Positions 30,618 to 40,438 of a DNA stretch of 42,797 bases are shown one piece after another. The notes beneath the pieces are model-generated. The model was not told the DNA's origin. It did no database searches and saw only the letters and a list, made by a program, of their open reading frames with translations. A program made the translations under genes and the position numbers. How positions within the stretch are numbered: the first letter of the stretch is position 1; each line of letters begins with the position of its first letter. Origin of the DNA: Candidatus Gallimonas merdae (GTDB taxonomy: Bacteria > Bacillota > Clostridia > Christensenellales > Borkfalkiaceae); NCBI GenBank assembly GCA_904419525.1, contig CAJFRT010000015.1:1-42797 (forward strand). Direction: 5' to 3'.

Positions 30618-31912
30618 AATATCATATCGTTACTTACGGCTGCCAGATGAACGTCCATGAATCGGAAAAGATCGCCGGACTTCTGCGCAGCGCGGGCTAC
30701 TCGGAAGAGGCCCCTGTGGAAGAGGCGGATATCGTCGTATTCAATACCTGCTGCATCCGCGAAAATGCTGAAAATCATGCGTTCGGCAATATCGGCGCCT
30801 TAAAAAAACTCAAACGGCAGAAAAAAGGCATGCTGATCGCCGTGGGCGGCTGTATGGCGCAGGAAGCGGGGAAAGCCGAACTGCTCGTCCGGAAATTTCC
30901 GTTCATCGATATCGTTTTCGGCACGCACAACGTTGCGGAACTTCCTTCGCTGATCGAACGCAAGCGGCGGGAGAAAAAAGTCGTATCCCTGCTGCCTGAC
31001 CGCGCCGCGACGGAGGACGGGGCGGAGGCATACCGCACGAGTTATCCGAATGCGTGGGTCAACATTACGTATGGATGCAATAATTTCTGCACTTATTGCA
31101 TCGTGCCCTATGTGCGCGGCCGGGAAAAGAGCCGCTCGGCGGATCGGATCATAGAAGAAGTCCGCGCATTGGTCGCGGCCGGATACAAGGAGATCACGCT
31201 GCTCGGACAGAACGTCAATTCTTACCGGGACGGGGAGACGGATTTTCCCGCGCTCCTTGACCGGGTGGCTTCCGTCGACGGAAAATTCCGCGTCAGGTTC
31301 ATGACGTCGCACCCGAAGGACTTTTCCGCGCGTCTTGTCGAGGTCATGAAGAAGCACGATAAGATCTGCAATCTTCTGCATCTGCCGGCGCAGTCGGGAT
31401 CCAGCCGCATTCTCTCCCTGATGAACCGACGCTATACGCGTGAGCAGTATCTTGAAAAGGTCGCTCTCCTTCGTCGGGAAATTCCGGAAGCCGAAATTAC
31501 GACAGATCTGATCGTCGGGTTTCCGACGGAGACGGAAGAGGACTTTGCCGGGACGCTTTCCCTCGTGGAAGAGGCGGATTTTTCCTCGGCGTTCACCTTT
31601 GTATACTCTCCCAGAACGGGAACAAAGGCTGCGACGATGGAGGGGCAGATCCCGGAGGAGGTGTCCAAAGAGCGTATTGCAAGGCTGATCGGGCGGGTCA
31701 ACGAGAACACGCGAAGAAAGAGCGAGCGCTATGTCGGAAAGACGATCGAAATCCTGTGCGAAGATTTTGATGCGAAAAAGGGGCTCTATCTCGGGCGGGA
31801 ACCGCTCGGAAGAATGGGGTATTTTGCAAGCGCAGAAAATTGCGTGGGTAAATTTGTACAGATGAAAGTGACGCGCGCCAACGGGGTGTCGCTCTACGGG
31901 GAATTGATTTAA
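30614..31912 (+). CDS. miaB: tRNA-i6A37 methylthiotransferase MiaB
   Basis: 432 residues. It converts isopentenyl-A37 of tRNA to its 2-methylthio form; a radical-SAM enzyme with two [4Fe-4S] clusters. N-terminal UPF0004 domain (TYGCQMNVHESE, NTCCIREN, GGCMAQE supply the auxiliary cluster), radical-SAM CxxxCxxC at Cys155/159/162, and C-terminal TRAM domain (about 370-432). Its substrate is produced by MiaA, encoded later in the same operon. Confidence 0.96.
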   Translation: MKYHIVTYGCQMNVHESEKIAGLLRSAGYSEEAPVEEADIVVFNTCCIRENAENHAFGNIGALKKLKRQKKGMLIAVGGCMAQEAGKAELLVRKFPFIDIVFGTHNVAELPSLIERKRREKKVVSLLPDRAATEDGAEAYRTSYPNAWVNITYGCNNFCTYCIVPYVRGREKSRSADRIIEEVRALVAAGYKEITLLGQNVNSYRDGETDFPALLDRVASVDGKFRVRFMTSHPKDFSARLVEVMKKHDKICNLLHLPAQSGSSRILSLMNRRYTREQYLEKVALLRREIPEAEITTDLIVGFPTETEEDFAGTLSLVEEADFSSAFTFVYSPRTGTKAATMEGQIPEEVSKERIARLIGRVNENTRRKSERYVGKTIEILCEDFDAKKGLYLGREPLGRMGYFASAENCVGKFVQMKVTRANGVSLYGELI

Positions 31913-31925
31913 CGGAGGAAATACG

Positions 31926-34499
31926 ATGGGGCTTTCGCCGATGATGGAGCACTATCTCTCCATGAAGGAAAAGTATAAAGACTGTGTGCTCTTTTATCGT
32001 CTCGGTGACTTTTATGAAATGTTTTTCGATGACGCGGTGCGCGTCTCGAAACTGCTTGACCTCACTCTGACGGGCAGGGACTGCGGACTGAAGGAGCGCG
32101 CTCCCATGTGCGGGATCCCGTATCACGCCGCAGACGGGTACATCGCAAAACTCGTCTCGCTCGGGGAGCGCGTGGCGATCTGCGAGCAGCTCACTGAGCC
32201 CACCGCGGGCAGGGGAATGGTGGAGCGCGATGTGATCCGCGTCGTTTCGGCGGGGACGGTCATCGAGGAAAACCAGCTGGACGAAAAGCGCAACAATTAC
32301 ATTGCTTGTGCCTGCAAGACGGAAAACGGCTATGCGGTCGCCTGGGCGGATATCACGACCGGCGAACTCTGTGCGGCGGAAGAAGAGGGGAAAGAGGGCG
32401 TTTTGTCGGCGCTTCTCAATCTTTCCGTTGCGGAAGTCATCTGTAACGATCAGCTTCTGGTGGAGATCAGGGACGACGCGGAGGCGCAGCGGGGTGCGCT
32501 TCCGCCCTTTTCCTGCTATCTGCCGCAGGCCTTCTTCTATCCTGCCGCGGAGCGGAGCGTTCTCGATCAGCTGAAGGCGGCTTCCCTGGACGCGCTCGGG
32601 ATATCAGGCCGTTCCGCCGTCGTGTGCGCGGTCGGCGCTCTGCTGGAATATCTGCGCGAGACGCAAAAGCACGCGCTTTCCAATATCAACCGCCTGCGCC
32701 TTGTCGACGCGAAAAAGAATATGTCGCTCGACGCAACGGCCGTGCGCAACCTTGAGATCCTGAAAAACAACGCGGAGGGCAAGAAATACGGTTCCCTTCT
32801 GTGGCTGCTGGACAAGACGAAGACGGGAATGGGGGCGCGTAAACTGGTGGCGATGCTCTCTGCGCCGCTTCTTGAAAAGAGCGAGATCGAGCGTCGTCTG
32901 GACGCGGTGGAAGAGCTTTACAAGGGAACGGTCGTGCGCATGGGGATTGCGGACATGCTGGGCGGCGTGCGCGATATCGAGCGACTGACCGGCCGCGTCT
33001 CGAACGGCAATATCCAGCCGCGGGACTGTCTTTTGCTTGCAAGTTCCCTTGCCGTCGTGCCCAATCTGAAATTTCAGCTCACGGGATTTTCCTCTGCGAT
33101 GCTTCGGGAAATTTCTTCGGAACTGATCGATACGGCGTCGGTCTGTAAACTTCTGGAAAGTGCGATCGCGCCCGAAGCGACGACGCTGAAAGAGGGAAAT
33201 TATATCCGCCGCGGGTATAATGCTCAGCTCGACGAGCTCCGTGCCGTCAAAGATGACGGAAAGTCTCTCGTGCTTGAACTTGAAACGCGGGAACGCGAGC
33301 GGACGGGGATCCGCACGCTGAAAGTCGGATTCAACCGTGTGTTCGGTTACTATATTGAGATCAGCAATTCTTTCAAGGACAAGGTCCCGTATTCCTATGT
33401 GCCGCGCCAGACGCTGGCAAACGGCGTCCGGTACACGACGGAGGAACTGAAGGAACTGGAAGCAAAAATTCTTGGCAGCAACGATGCGGCGGGCCGCCTC
33501 GAAGAGCACCTGTTCGGGGAGATCGTACAGATGCTCGCCAAAAACATTCCCGTCTTTCAGCGCATCGCGGGGGCGATCGCCTCACTTGACTGCCTGGTGT
33601 CGCTTGCAGCTGTCGCCAAAGAAAACAAATACTGCCGCCCTGAGATCGCCGACGAGGGCGCGCTCGAGATCGAAGAGGGACGTCATCCCGTTGTGGAAGC
33701 GATTTCCAAAGAGCGGTTTGTTCCGAACGACTGTACGCTTGACAACGGCGAATCGCGCACGATGATCATCACGGGGCCCAATATGGCAGGAAAGAGCACT
33801 TATCTGCGGCAGGTGGCGCTCATCACGTTCATGGCGCAGATCGGGTCGTTTGTGCCGGCAAAGCGGGCCCGCATTCCGCTGACGGACAGGATCTTTACGC
33901 GGATCGGGGCGAACGATAATCTGATTCTTGACAGAAGCACGTTCATGGTGGAGATGACGGAAGTCGCGAATATTCTCAGGAATGCCACGTCGCGCAGTCT
34001 GCTCATTCTCGATGAGGTCGGGCGCGGAACGAGCACTTTCGACGGTCTTTCGATCGCATGGTCGGTCATTGAATATCTCACGCAGAATGTGCGCGCCAAG
34101 ACGCTGTTTGCCACGCACTATCACGAACTTACCGAGCTGGAGGGGAAACTCGACGGCGTCAAAAACTATAAAATCAGTGTCCGTGAGATCGCGGGAAGCA
34201 TTGTCTTTCTCAGAAAGATCGTGCGCGGAGGGGCGTCCCGTTCGTTCGGCGTGGAGGTCGCCGCGCTCGCCGGCGTCCCCGAAGAGGTGACTTCCCGTGC
34301 CAAGGTCATTCTGAAAGAACTCGAACGCGGCGAGAAGAAGCGCATTCGCGAACACGGTCAGATTCCCGAAGAGGATGAACCGTCCGCACCGGAGCCGGAT
34401 TCCGGTCTTGCGGAGGAGCTTCGGGAGATCGATGTCAATCTGCTCACGCCGATGCAGGCGCTTGCGCTCATATCGGAGTGGAAGGAGAAATATAAGTGA
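31926..34499 (+). CDS. mutS: DNA mismatch repair protein MutS
   Basis: 857 residues, full length. Mismatch-recognition motif YRLGDFYEMFFDDA (Phe-x-Glu) at the N-terminus, connector, lever and clamp domains, then the ABC-type ATPase with Walker A GPNMAGKST near 617-625, the signature around DRSTFMVEM and Walker B LILDEVGRGTST. GGAGGA precedes the ATG. The stop overlaps the mutL start (GTGA). Confidence 0.97.
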   Translation: MGLSPMMEHYLSMKEKYKDCVLFYRLGDFYEMFFDDAVRVSKLLDLTLTGRDCGLKERAPMCGIPYHAADGYIAKLVSLGERVAICEQLTEPTAGRGMVERDVIRVVSAGTVIEENQLDEKRNNYIACACKTENGYAVAWADITTGELCAAEEEGKEGVLSALLNLSVAEVICNDQLLVEIRDDAEAQRGALPPFSCYLPQAFFYPAAERSVLDQLKAASLDALGISGRSAVVCAVGALLEYLRETQKHALSNINRLRLVDAKKNMSLDATAVRNLEILKNNAEGKKYGSLLWLLDKTKTGMGARKLVAMLSAPLLEKSEIERRLDAVEELYKGTVVRMGIADMLGGVRDIERLTGRVSNGNIQPRDCLLLASSLAVVPNLKFQLTGFSSAMLREISSELIDTASVCKLLESAIAPEATTLKEGNYIRRGYNAQLDELRAVKDDGKSLVLELETRERERTGIRTLKVGFNRVFGYYIEISNSFKDKVPYSYVPRQTLANGVRYTTEELKELEAKILGSNDAAGRLEEHLFGEIVQMLAKNIPVFQRIAGAIASLDCLVSLAAVAKENKYCRPEIADEGALEIEEGRHPVVEAISKERFVPNDCTLDNGESRTMIITGPNMAGKSTYLRQVALITFMAQIGSFVPAKRARIPLTDRIFTRIGANDNLILDRSTFMVEMTEVANILRNATSRSLLILDEVGRGTSTFDGLSIAWSVIEYLTQNVRAKTLFATHYHELTELEGKLDGVKNYKISVREIAGSIVFLRKIVRGGASRSFGVEVAALAGVPEEVTSRAKVILKELERGEKKRIREHGQIPEEDEPSAPEPDSGLAEELREIDVNLLTPMQALALISEWKEKYK

Positions 34500-36364
34500 A
34501 GATCAATGTTCTTGCGCCCGGCGTCTATAATAAGATCGCGGCGGGAGAGGTCGTCGACCGTCCCTATTCGGTCGTCAAGGAGCTCGTCGAAAATGCGATC
34601 GACGCCGGCGCTACAGAAATTTCCGTTGAGATAGAAAAAGGCGGAAAAAAGCGGATCTGCGTGACGGACAACGGCAGCGGGATCGACCGCGACGACCTTG
34701 CGCTTGCCTATTCCTCGCATGCGACAAGCAAGCTGATGACGGCGGACGATCTGTTTTCCATTCATACGCTTGGCTTCCGCGGGGAGGCGATCGCTTCCAT
34801 TGCGGCGGTTTCACACATGGAAATTGTATCACGGACGGCGTCCGCAGACGCCTATGCGCTCTCCTGCGACGGAGGGATCCTGGGTGTTGTGCGGCCTGCG
34901 GCCGGGGCCGGGGGAACCGTCGTCACGGTGGAAGATCTCTTTTTCAATGTGCCCGCGCGGCTGAAATTTCTGAAATCCGACGCACAGGAGGAGGCAGACA
35001 TCGGGAGCGTCATGGCCCGGTTTCTGCTTTCCCGCCCTGAAATTTCGTTTACCTATATTGCGGACGGAAAGAAGAAGTACCGTTCGTTCGGGGACGGCCT
35101 TCCGGCCGCATTGGTCGCGGTGTACGGAGCGGACGTCCTTGCCAACTGTACGCAGATCCGTGCGGAGAAGCACGGCGTTCGTCTGTACGGCTTTCTCGGG
35201 AACCGGAACTTTTACAAGGCAAACCGCACATATCAGAGCCTGTTTGTCAACGGACGGTATGTCGTGAATCAGACGGTCGGCGCGGCGGTCACCAACGCCT
35301 ATGCGAGCTACCTGATGAAGCGGCAGTATCCGTTTTATGTGCTCTTTCTCGATGTTCCGCCGGAGATCGTGGACGTCAATGTGCATCCCAACAAAGCCGA
35401 TGTGAGATTTGCGGACAATCAGGTCATTTACGGCTGCGTGTACTCGGTCGTCTCTGCGGTGCTGGACGGAAATTCGCGTGCGCTCGAATACCTTGTCGCG
35501 CCGCCGGAAGAGACAAAAATCCCCGTGCGGGTCAGGGAAACGGCGGAAATTCATCAGGAAATTCCGGCAAAAAAACCGGCGGGCGAGGGCATGAGTTATG
35601 CCGAGGCGAGAGAGGCGCTTGCGTTTGATCTGACCATTCCCAAAGAACAGGAGCCGCGTTTTCTGGAAGAGAAGCCCGTCCGCATGGAGGTGCGTCAGCC
35701 TGTCGCGGCGCCCGCCGAAGACGTCTTTGCGGAAAATCAGCGCTATCTGAAGGAACAGGCGGCGCGTGCGCGACAGGAACGGATCGATCCTGCGGCGCTG
35801 GTCTATAAGGGAGAGCTGTTCCGGACGTATCTGATCTATGAATCGGGCGACTGCGCATATCTGATCGATCAGCATGCCGCGCATGAGCGCATTCTTTTTG
35901 ACCGACTGAAAGCTTCGTGGGAAACGCGGTCCGTCGTGTCTCAGCCGATGCTGGTCCCGTTCGTCCTGTCGCTCAACGGCCAGGAATTTGCCTTTCTTGA
36001 GAAAAATTTCTCCGTTCTGCGGGAAATCGGGTTTGAGATCGAGGAATTCGGCGACACAAGCGTGCGCGTTTCGGCGATTCCGGCGGATTTGATGGGAATG
36101 GATCTGCAGGCGTTTTTCGGAGACGTTCTGTCGTCGATGGAGAGTCTGCGCGCCATTCGCCTTGCGGACATACTGAAGGATAAACTGGCGACCGCGGCCT
36201 GCAAAGCGGCGGTCAAGGGCGGCGAACAGCTCACGCAGGATGAAGTGCGCGCCCTGGTCGAACAGATGGACGGTGATATCGGCATGAAGTGTCCGCACGG
36301 CAGGCCCGCCGTCGTCAGAATGAAAAAGAGCGAGATTGAAAAGCTCTTCAAACGGATCGTATGA
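34496..36364 (+). CDS. mutL: DNA mismatch repair protein MutL, endonuclease type
   Basis: 622 residues. The N-terminal GHKL ATPase has KIAAGEVVDRPYSVVKELVEN, DNGSGI and TLGFRGEAI. A linker of about 100 residues (from about 340) leads to the C-terminal dimerisation/endonuclease domain with DQHAAHERILFD (from residue 458), ACKAAVKGG and CPHGRP. Presence of the DQHA and CPHGRP metal-binding motifs marks the nicking type used by bacteria without MutH. The terminal Glu of DQHAX2EX4E is Asp here. It starts with GTG overlapping the mutS stop. Confidence 0.96.
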   Translation: MKINVLAPGVYNKIAAGEVVDRPYSVVKELVENAIDAGATEISVEIEKGGKKRICVTDNGSGIDRDDLALAYSSHATSKLMTADDLFSIHTLGFRGEAIASIAAVSHMEIVSRTASADAYALSCDGGILGVVRPAAGAGGTVVTVEDLFFNVPARLKFLKSDAQEEADIGSVMARFLLSRPEISFTYIADGKKKYRSFGDGLPAALVAVYGADVLANCTQIRAEKHGVRLYGFLGNRNFYKANRTYQSLFVNGRYVVNQTVGAAVTNAYASYLMKRQYPFYVLFLDVPPEIVDVNVHPNKADVRFADNQVIYGCVYSVVSAVLDGNSRALEYLVAPPEETKIPVRVRETAEIHQEIPAKKPAGEGMSYAEAREALAFDLTIPKEQEPRFLEEKPVRMEVRQPVAAPAEDVFAENQRYLKEQAARARQERIDPAALVYKGELFRTYLIYESGDCAYLIDQHAAHERILFDRLKASWETRSVVSQPMLVPFVLSLNGQEFAFLEKNFSVLREIGFEIEEFGDTSVRVSAIPADLMGMDLQAFFGDVLSSMESLRAIRLADILKDKLATAACKAAVKGGEQLTQDEVRALVEQMDGDIGMKCPHGRPAVVRMKKSEIEKLFKRIV

Positions 36365-37266
36365 AATTGCTTGCCATCTGCGGTGCGACCGCAACGGGAA
36401 AAACGGCGCTGGCGGTCGAATGTGCAAAGCGGCTTGACGGGGAGGTCGTCTCCTGCGATGCGCTTCTTGTCTACCGCGGGCTGAATATCGGGACCGCAAA
36501 GCCGACTGCGGAGGAAATGGGCGGGATCGTGCATCATCTCATCGATGTTGCGGATCCGCGTCAGTCCTTCTCCGTCCATGATTTTGAGATGCTGGCGATC
36601 CCTGTCGTGGAGGATATCCTTGCGCGCGGGAAAGTGCCGGTGCTCTGCGGCGGAACGGGATTTTATATGAATGCAATTTTGTTTTGCAGCGGGTTCGGGC
36701 ACGTGGCCGCCGATGCCTCGGTGCGCGCGAAGTATGAGGCGATCGTGCGGGAAAAGGGGAACGAGATGCTCCATGCCATGTTGGCGGAGCGCGATCCGGA
36801 GAGCGCGGAAAAGCTGCATCCGAACGATGTCCGCCGCGTGATCCGTGCGCTTGAAATTTACGAGCTGACGGGGAAGAAAAAATCTGATCAGGCAGACACG
36901 CAGAGGCCGCGGTTTCCGTACGAGGCGTTTGCGTTCGATTATCCGCGCGAAGAACTGTATGAGCGGATCGCCCGCCGCACGCAGTCCATGCTGGATGCCG
37001 GACTTGTCCGGGAAGTCGAAGGGCTTCTGGCTGCAGGCATTCCGGAAGATGCACAGTGCATGCAGGGGATAGGGTACAAAGAAGTGGCCGAATGTCTTAA
37101 AAATAATGATTTACAAAGTACTATGTATGACATAATATTTAAAAACACGAGGAATTACGCCAAACGCCAGCTCACATTTTTCAAAAAACTGCCGGGTTTG
37201 CATTGGCTTGCACCGACCGACTGTCAGACGGCGGCAAAGGAGATTGAACTGATTTATGACCGTTGA
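36361..37266 (+). CDS. miaA: tRNA dimethylallyltransferase MiaA
   Basis: 301 residues. It adds the isopentenyl group to A37 of tRNAs reading UNN codons, the step before MiaB. P-loop GATATGKT at residues 8-15, SCDALLVYRGLNIGTAKP, VLCGGTGFYMNA and the C-terminal QCMQGIGYKEV are intact. A short AT-rich stretch near 37095-37160 remains in frame (LKNNDLQSTMYDIIFKNTRNYAKRQ). Its ATG overlaps the mutL stop (ATGA), and its 3' end overlaps the next gene by 11 bp. Confidence 0.95.
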   Translation: MKLLAICGATATGKTALAVECAKRLDGEVVSCDALLVYRGLNIGTAKPTAEEMGGIVHHLIDVADPRQSFSVHDFEMLAIPVVEDILARGKVPVLCGGTGFYMNAILFCSGFGHVAADASVRAKYEAIVREKGNEMLHAMLAERDPESAEKLHPNDVRRVIRALEIYELTGKKKSDQADTQRPRFPYEAFAFDYPREELYERIARRTQSMLDAGLVREVEGLLAAGIPEDAQCMQGIGYKEVAECLKNNDLQSTMYDIIFKNTRNYAKRQLTFFKKLPGLHWLAPTDCQTAAKEIELIYDR

Positions 37267-38476
37267 CGAAAGAATTGCTGCGGCAGAAAACAAACTTGCG
37301 CCGATGTTTGCCCGCATTGACGAGATTGCGCTCGGGAACCAGGAAAAAGTTCTTTCTGCGTTCCGGGAAGAGCGCATTGCACTCCGCCATTTTGTTCCTA
37401 CGACGGGGTATGGGTACGGAGATGAGGGGCGGGAAGCGCTCGGCCGGGTATATGCCCGTGCATTCGGGGCGGAACGTGCAGTCGTTTCGCCTGCGTTTCT
37501 GAGCGGAACGCATGCGCTCACGGTTGCGCTGTTCGGGGTCTTGCGGCCGGGAGACCGCGTCCTGTGCATCAGCGGGGTACCGTACGATACCCTTCGCGGC
37601 GTCGTTTGGGGAGAGGGAAACGGATCTCTTGCCGATTTCGGGATCGGCTTTGATACGGTGCCGCTGGACGGAACCGGAAAGGTTGATTTTCCCGCAGTTC
37701 GCGCAAAGCTCGGCGCCGGCGCCTATAAAATGGTCTATCTTCAGCGTTCCCGCGGATATGAACTGCGCGATTCCTTTACGATAAAAGAGATCGGCGAAGC
37801 GTGTGGATTTGTCCGGGAATGCGGTTTTTCTGGCTGCATCTTCGTGGACAACTGCTATGGGGAATTTGTGGAGCCGCAGGAGCCGACGCAGGTCGGCGCA
37901 GATCTGATCGTTGGCTCGCTGATCAAAAATCCGGGCGGGGGGCTCGCCCCGACGGGCGGGTACATTGCGGGGCGCGCCTGCTATGTCGAACAGTGTGAAA
38001 ACCGTCTTACGGCGCCGTCTGTCGGCGGCGAGATCGGCTCCTATGCCTATGGGTATCAGCTGTACTATCAGGGATTTTTCCTTGCGCCGCACGTCGTGGC
38101 GCAGAGTCTGAAGGGGGCGCTTCTGATCGGACAGTGTATGGCGGAGCTCGGGTATGAAAATTTTCCGTCTCTCGACCGGCTCCCGCCGGACATCACCCGC
38201 GCCGTCCGCTTTGATACGGAAAAACAGCTGACGGACTTTATCCAATCCGTTCAGGACGTCTCTCCGGTCGATTCGTTTGTCACGCTGGAGGCGTGGGACA
38301 TGCCGGGGTACGATTGCAAGGTGATCATGGCGGCAGGTACGTTCAATTCCGGTGCGAGCATCGAACTCTCCGCCGACGCACCCATCCGCGAGCCGTATGT
38401 TGCCTATTTCCAGGGCGGACTGACGTATGAACACTGCAAGCTTGCGGTCCGTGAGATTTTGAAAAAGCTGATATAA
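37256..38476 (+). CDS. ynbB: YnbB-family PLP protein (methionine gamma-lyase/aluminium-resistance family)
   Basis: 406 residues. PLP-fold enzyme of the Cys/Met-metabolism type, with VSPAFLSGTHAL near the phosphate site, FVDNCYGEFVEP (Asp) and the candidate Schiff-base Lys in GSLIKNPGGGLAPTGGY. Family members are annotated as methionine gamma-lyase-like or aluminium resistance proteins; the reaction is not established. Position after miaA is conserved in Bacillota, although hfq, which commonly lies between them, is absent here. A strong terminator begins at its stop codon. Confidence 0.9.
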   Translation: MTVDERIAAAENKLAPMFARIDEIALGNQEKVLSAFREERIALRHFVPTTGYGYGDEGREALGRVYARAFGAERAVVSPAFLSGTHALTVALFGVLRPGDRVLCISGVPYDTLRGVVWGEGNGSLADFGIGFDTVPLDGTGKVDFPAVRAKLGAGAYKMVYLQRSRGYELRDSFTIKEIGEACGFVRECGFSGCIFVDNCYGEFVEPQEPTQVGADLIVGSLIKNPGGGLAPTGGYIAGRACYVEQCENRLTAPSVGGEIGSYAYGYQLYYQGFFLAPHVVAQSLKGALLIGQCMAELGYENFPSLDRLPPDITRAVRFDTEKQLTDFIQSVQDVSPVDSFVTLEAWDMPGYDCKVIMAAGTFNSGASIELSADAPIREPYVAYFQGGLTYEHCKLAVREILKKLI

Positions 38477-38502
38477 AAAACGCGCCTGCGGGCGCGTTTT
38501 TT
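38475..38502. terminator. bidirectional intrinsic terminator
   Basis: Stem AAAAAACGCGCC/GGCGCGTTTTTT with loop TGCG. A- and T-tracts on the two sides serve ynbB and the convergent membrane-protein gene. Confidence 0.93.
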
Positions 38503-38512
38503 GATATATCGG

Positions 38513-39310
38513 TCATGCCAGGTATGCGGAAACGTCGTCTCCCCGTACGCGTTCGGCGTTGTTTTCGCGGAGCCGATCCCGGAACGAAAGGGGGTTATCG
38601 CGTTTTTTCAGCCGTTCGGTGAACTTTGCAGAATAGGCGAGGAAGATCACATAGATATAGGGCATTCCGAGGTTGGTCTCCAAAAGCGAGTTTGTGACGA
38701 GCGTCAGGAGCTTGTCCGAGAAATTTTCAAATCCGGCGCTGCGGATCCCTCCAAGCAAAAGTCCGGTTTCCCAGCCGAATTGCACCAGGATCCCGATCGC
38801 GAGGATCCATAGAAGGTTGACGCGGAGAGTTTTGTCTTTCTGAAACAGATTCCAGGCGATTGCCAGAGCATAGCCGACAAAGAGAATGAGCGCCATCCAG
38901 CCGTGATATCCGCCCGTTGTGCGCTGAATGGTGATGAGATTTTCTCCCGATCCGAATGTCGCCGCGAGCATCGGACAGCACAGCCACCAGAACAGGATGA
39001 GAAGCGACCATTCCAACAGGTGTTTATCCTTGGAGATCCAAAGCCATATCCAGACAAAATTCGTGAAGCCATAGCTCATTGACATCCACAGCAACACCCA
39101 GAACAGACTGCCGCCGGTGATCGATCTTGCGTGAAACACAAGGTGAAACAGCCCGTAGTCCACGGCAAAGTAAATAAAACCGAATGCGATTCCGACCAGC
39201 ACCGTCATGTATTTCTTTTTCCAGATCAGAAGTGCGGCAAACAACACCAGAAAGGCAATATCCAGCCAGATATAGAGCGGGTCGAACTGCCTTCGCGCAA
39301 TGATTTCCAT
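38513..39310 (-). CDS. multi-pass membrane protein of unknown function
   Basis: 265 residues with about seven hydrophobic segments (starting near residues 14, 36, 62, 95, 135, 163 and 205), rich in Trp and Phe (FVWIWLWIS, ILFWWLCCPML). A short charged loop (FGSGENLITIQRTTGGYHG) and a C-terminal cytosolic tail (SAKFTERLKKRDNPLSFRDR) are the only polar parts. I recognise no family. AGGGG lies 6 nt before the ATG. It is monocistronic, driven by a promoter with consensus -35 and -10 hexamers. Confidence 0.85.
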   Translation of the reverse strand: MEIIARRQFDPLYIWLDIAFLVLFAALLIWKKKYMTVLVGIAFGFIYFAVDYGLFHLVFHARSITGGSLFWVLLWMSMSYGFTNFVWIWLWISKDKHLLEWSLLILFWWLCCPMLAATFGSGENLITIQRTTGGYHGWMALILFVGYALAIAWNLFQKDKTLRVNLLWILAIGILVQFGWETGLLLGGIRSAGFENFSDKLLTLVTNSLLETNLGMPYIYVIFLAYSAKFTERLKKRDNPLSFRDRLRENNAERVRGDDVSAYLA

Positions 39311-39339
39311 GATGACCCCTTGTCATATGTTTTTGTTAC

Positions 39340-39368
39340 ATTATATACCGGACAAGGCAGATTGTCAA
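39340..39368 (-). promoter_or_regulatory. full-consensus promoter of the 38513 gene
   Basis: On the minus strand TTGACA (39363-39368), 17-bp spacer, TATAAT (39340-39345): both hexamers match consensus exactly. Confidence 0.92.
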
Positions 39369-39403
39369 CAGGAAAATAAAAAAGGCTCATTTGTTTTTGC
39401 ATA

Positions 39404-39432
39404 TTGACAAAGTTTTTTCATTATGTTATGAT
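39404..39432 (+). promoter_or_regulatory. promoter of the SPFH-ABC operon
   Basis: TTGACA (39404-39409), 17-bp spacer, TATGAT (39427-39432), 36 bp before the start codon. Divergent from the preceding promoter, with the two -35 boxes 35 bp apart. Confidence 0.85.
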
Positions 39433-39468
39433 ATTGATAATAAAATCGGTATCTGTTCGGAGGAGGCT

Positions 39469-40395
39469 ATGGAAAAAGAAATCAATGAAAAACGCGCAAG
39501 GGAAAAGAACGGCTGGGTCATGCTTGCCGTGGAGATCCTTCTGATCGCGGCGGGGATCGCCATGTTTGCATTCGGTGCGATCTATGTCAACGATATTCCC
39601 GCATTTGCAGTCCTGATGGTGGGCGGAATGGTGGTGCTGATCATTTCGATCATCATGCTTTGCGGGTTCAAAACGCTTCAGCCCAATGAATCCTATGTGT
39701 TTACTCTGTTCGGGAAATATTACGGTTCTTTGAAGCGGGACGGTTTTTTCTGGGTCAATCCCTTCTGCTCGGCGGTCAATCCCGCGCGCGCGACGATGGG
39801 GGTCGCAAAGAAAATTTCGCTGAAAGCGATGACGCTCAACAACGAAAAGCAAAAGGTCAATGACGAAGAGGGAAATCCGATCGAGATCTCCGTCGTCGTC
39901 ATCTGGCGCATCACGAACACGGCGCGCGCCGTATTCAATGTGGATAACTATATGGCTTATCTTTCCACGCAGTGCGACGCGGCGATCCGCCAGGTCGCGC
40001 GGCAGTATCCTTATGACGTCTCGTCCAACGGCGATGAAAAGTCTCTGCGCGGCTCCGCGCAGGAAGTTGCGGATATCCTGAAAGGGGAAATCCAGACGCG
40101 GGCGGAAATGGCGGGGATCGAAATTCTCGAAGCACGCATTTCGCACCTTGCCTACGCGCCGGAGATCGCGGCGGCGATGCTGCAGCGGCAGCAGGCTTCG
40201 GCGATCATTGCCGCAAGACAGAAGATCGTGGAGGGCGCGGTCTCCATGGTGAAGATGGCGCTCGATAAACTTTCGGACGAAGAGATCGTCACGCTGGACG
40301 ACGAGAAGAAGGCGCAGATGGTGAGCAACCTCCTTGTCGTGCTGTGCGGGAACAAAGACGCGCAGCCCGTTGTCAACAGCGGAAGCATCGGCTGA
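39469..40395 (+). CDS. SPFH-domain (stomatin/prohibitin-like) membrane protein
   Basis: 308 residues. Two N-terminal membrane segments (about 17-37 and 43-64) lead to an SPFH domain beginning [35 protein letters not shown] in outline. [23 protein letters not shown] and the helical tail [28 protein letters not shown] follow. The usual flotillin/HflK features are present. Family members form membrane-associated assemblies that organise other proteins; the partner here is unknown, though ABC transporter genes follow. GGAGGAGG lies 3-4 nt before the ATG. Confidence 0.92.
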   Translation: MEKEINEKRAREKNGWVMLAVEILLIAAGIAMFAFGAIYVNDIPAFAVLMVGGMVVLIISIIMLCGFKTLQPNESYVFTLFGKYYGSLKRDGFFWVNPFCSAVNPARATMGVAKKISLKAMTLNNEKQKVNDEEGNPIEISVVVIWRITNTARAVFNVDNYMAYLSTQCDAAIRQVARQYPYDVSSNGDEKSLRGSAQEVADILKGEIQTRAEMAGIEILEARISHLAYAPEIAAAMLQRQQASAIIAARQKIVEGAVSMVKMALDKLSDEEIVTLDDEKKAQMVSNLLVVLCGNKDAQPVVNSGSIG

Positions 40396-40438
40396 ACCGG
40401 GAAGTTTTCCGGAACGAGAGAAAATGAGGGGTAGAATT

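Noticed and set aside
37095-37160. AT-rich patch in miaA as an insertion or gene break
   Set aside because: The reading frame continues and the family pattern around NTRNYAKRQLTFFKKL is preserved.
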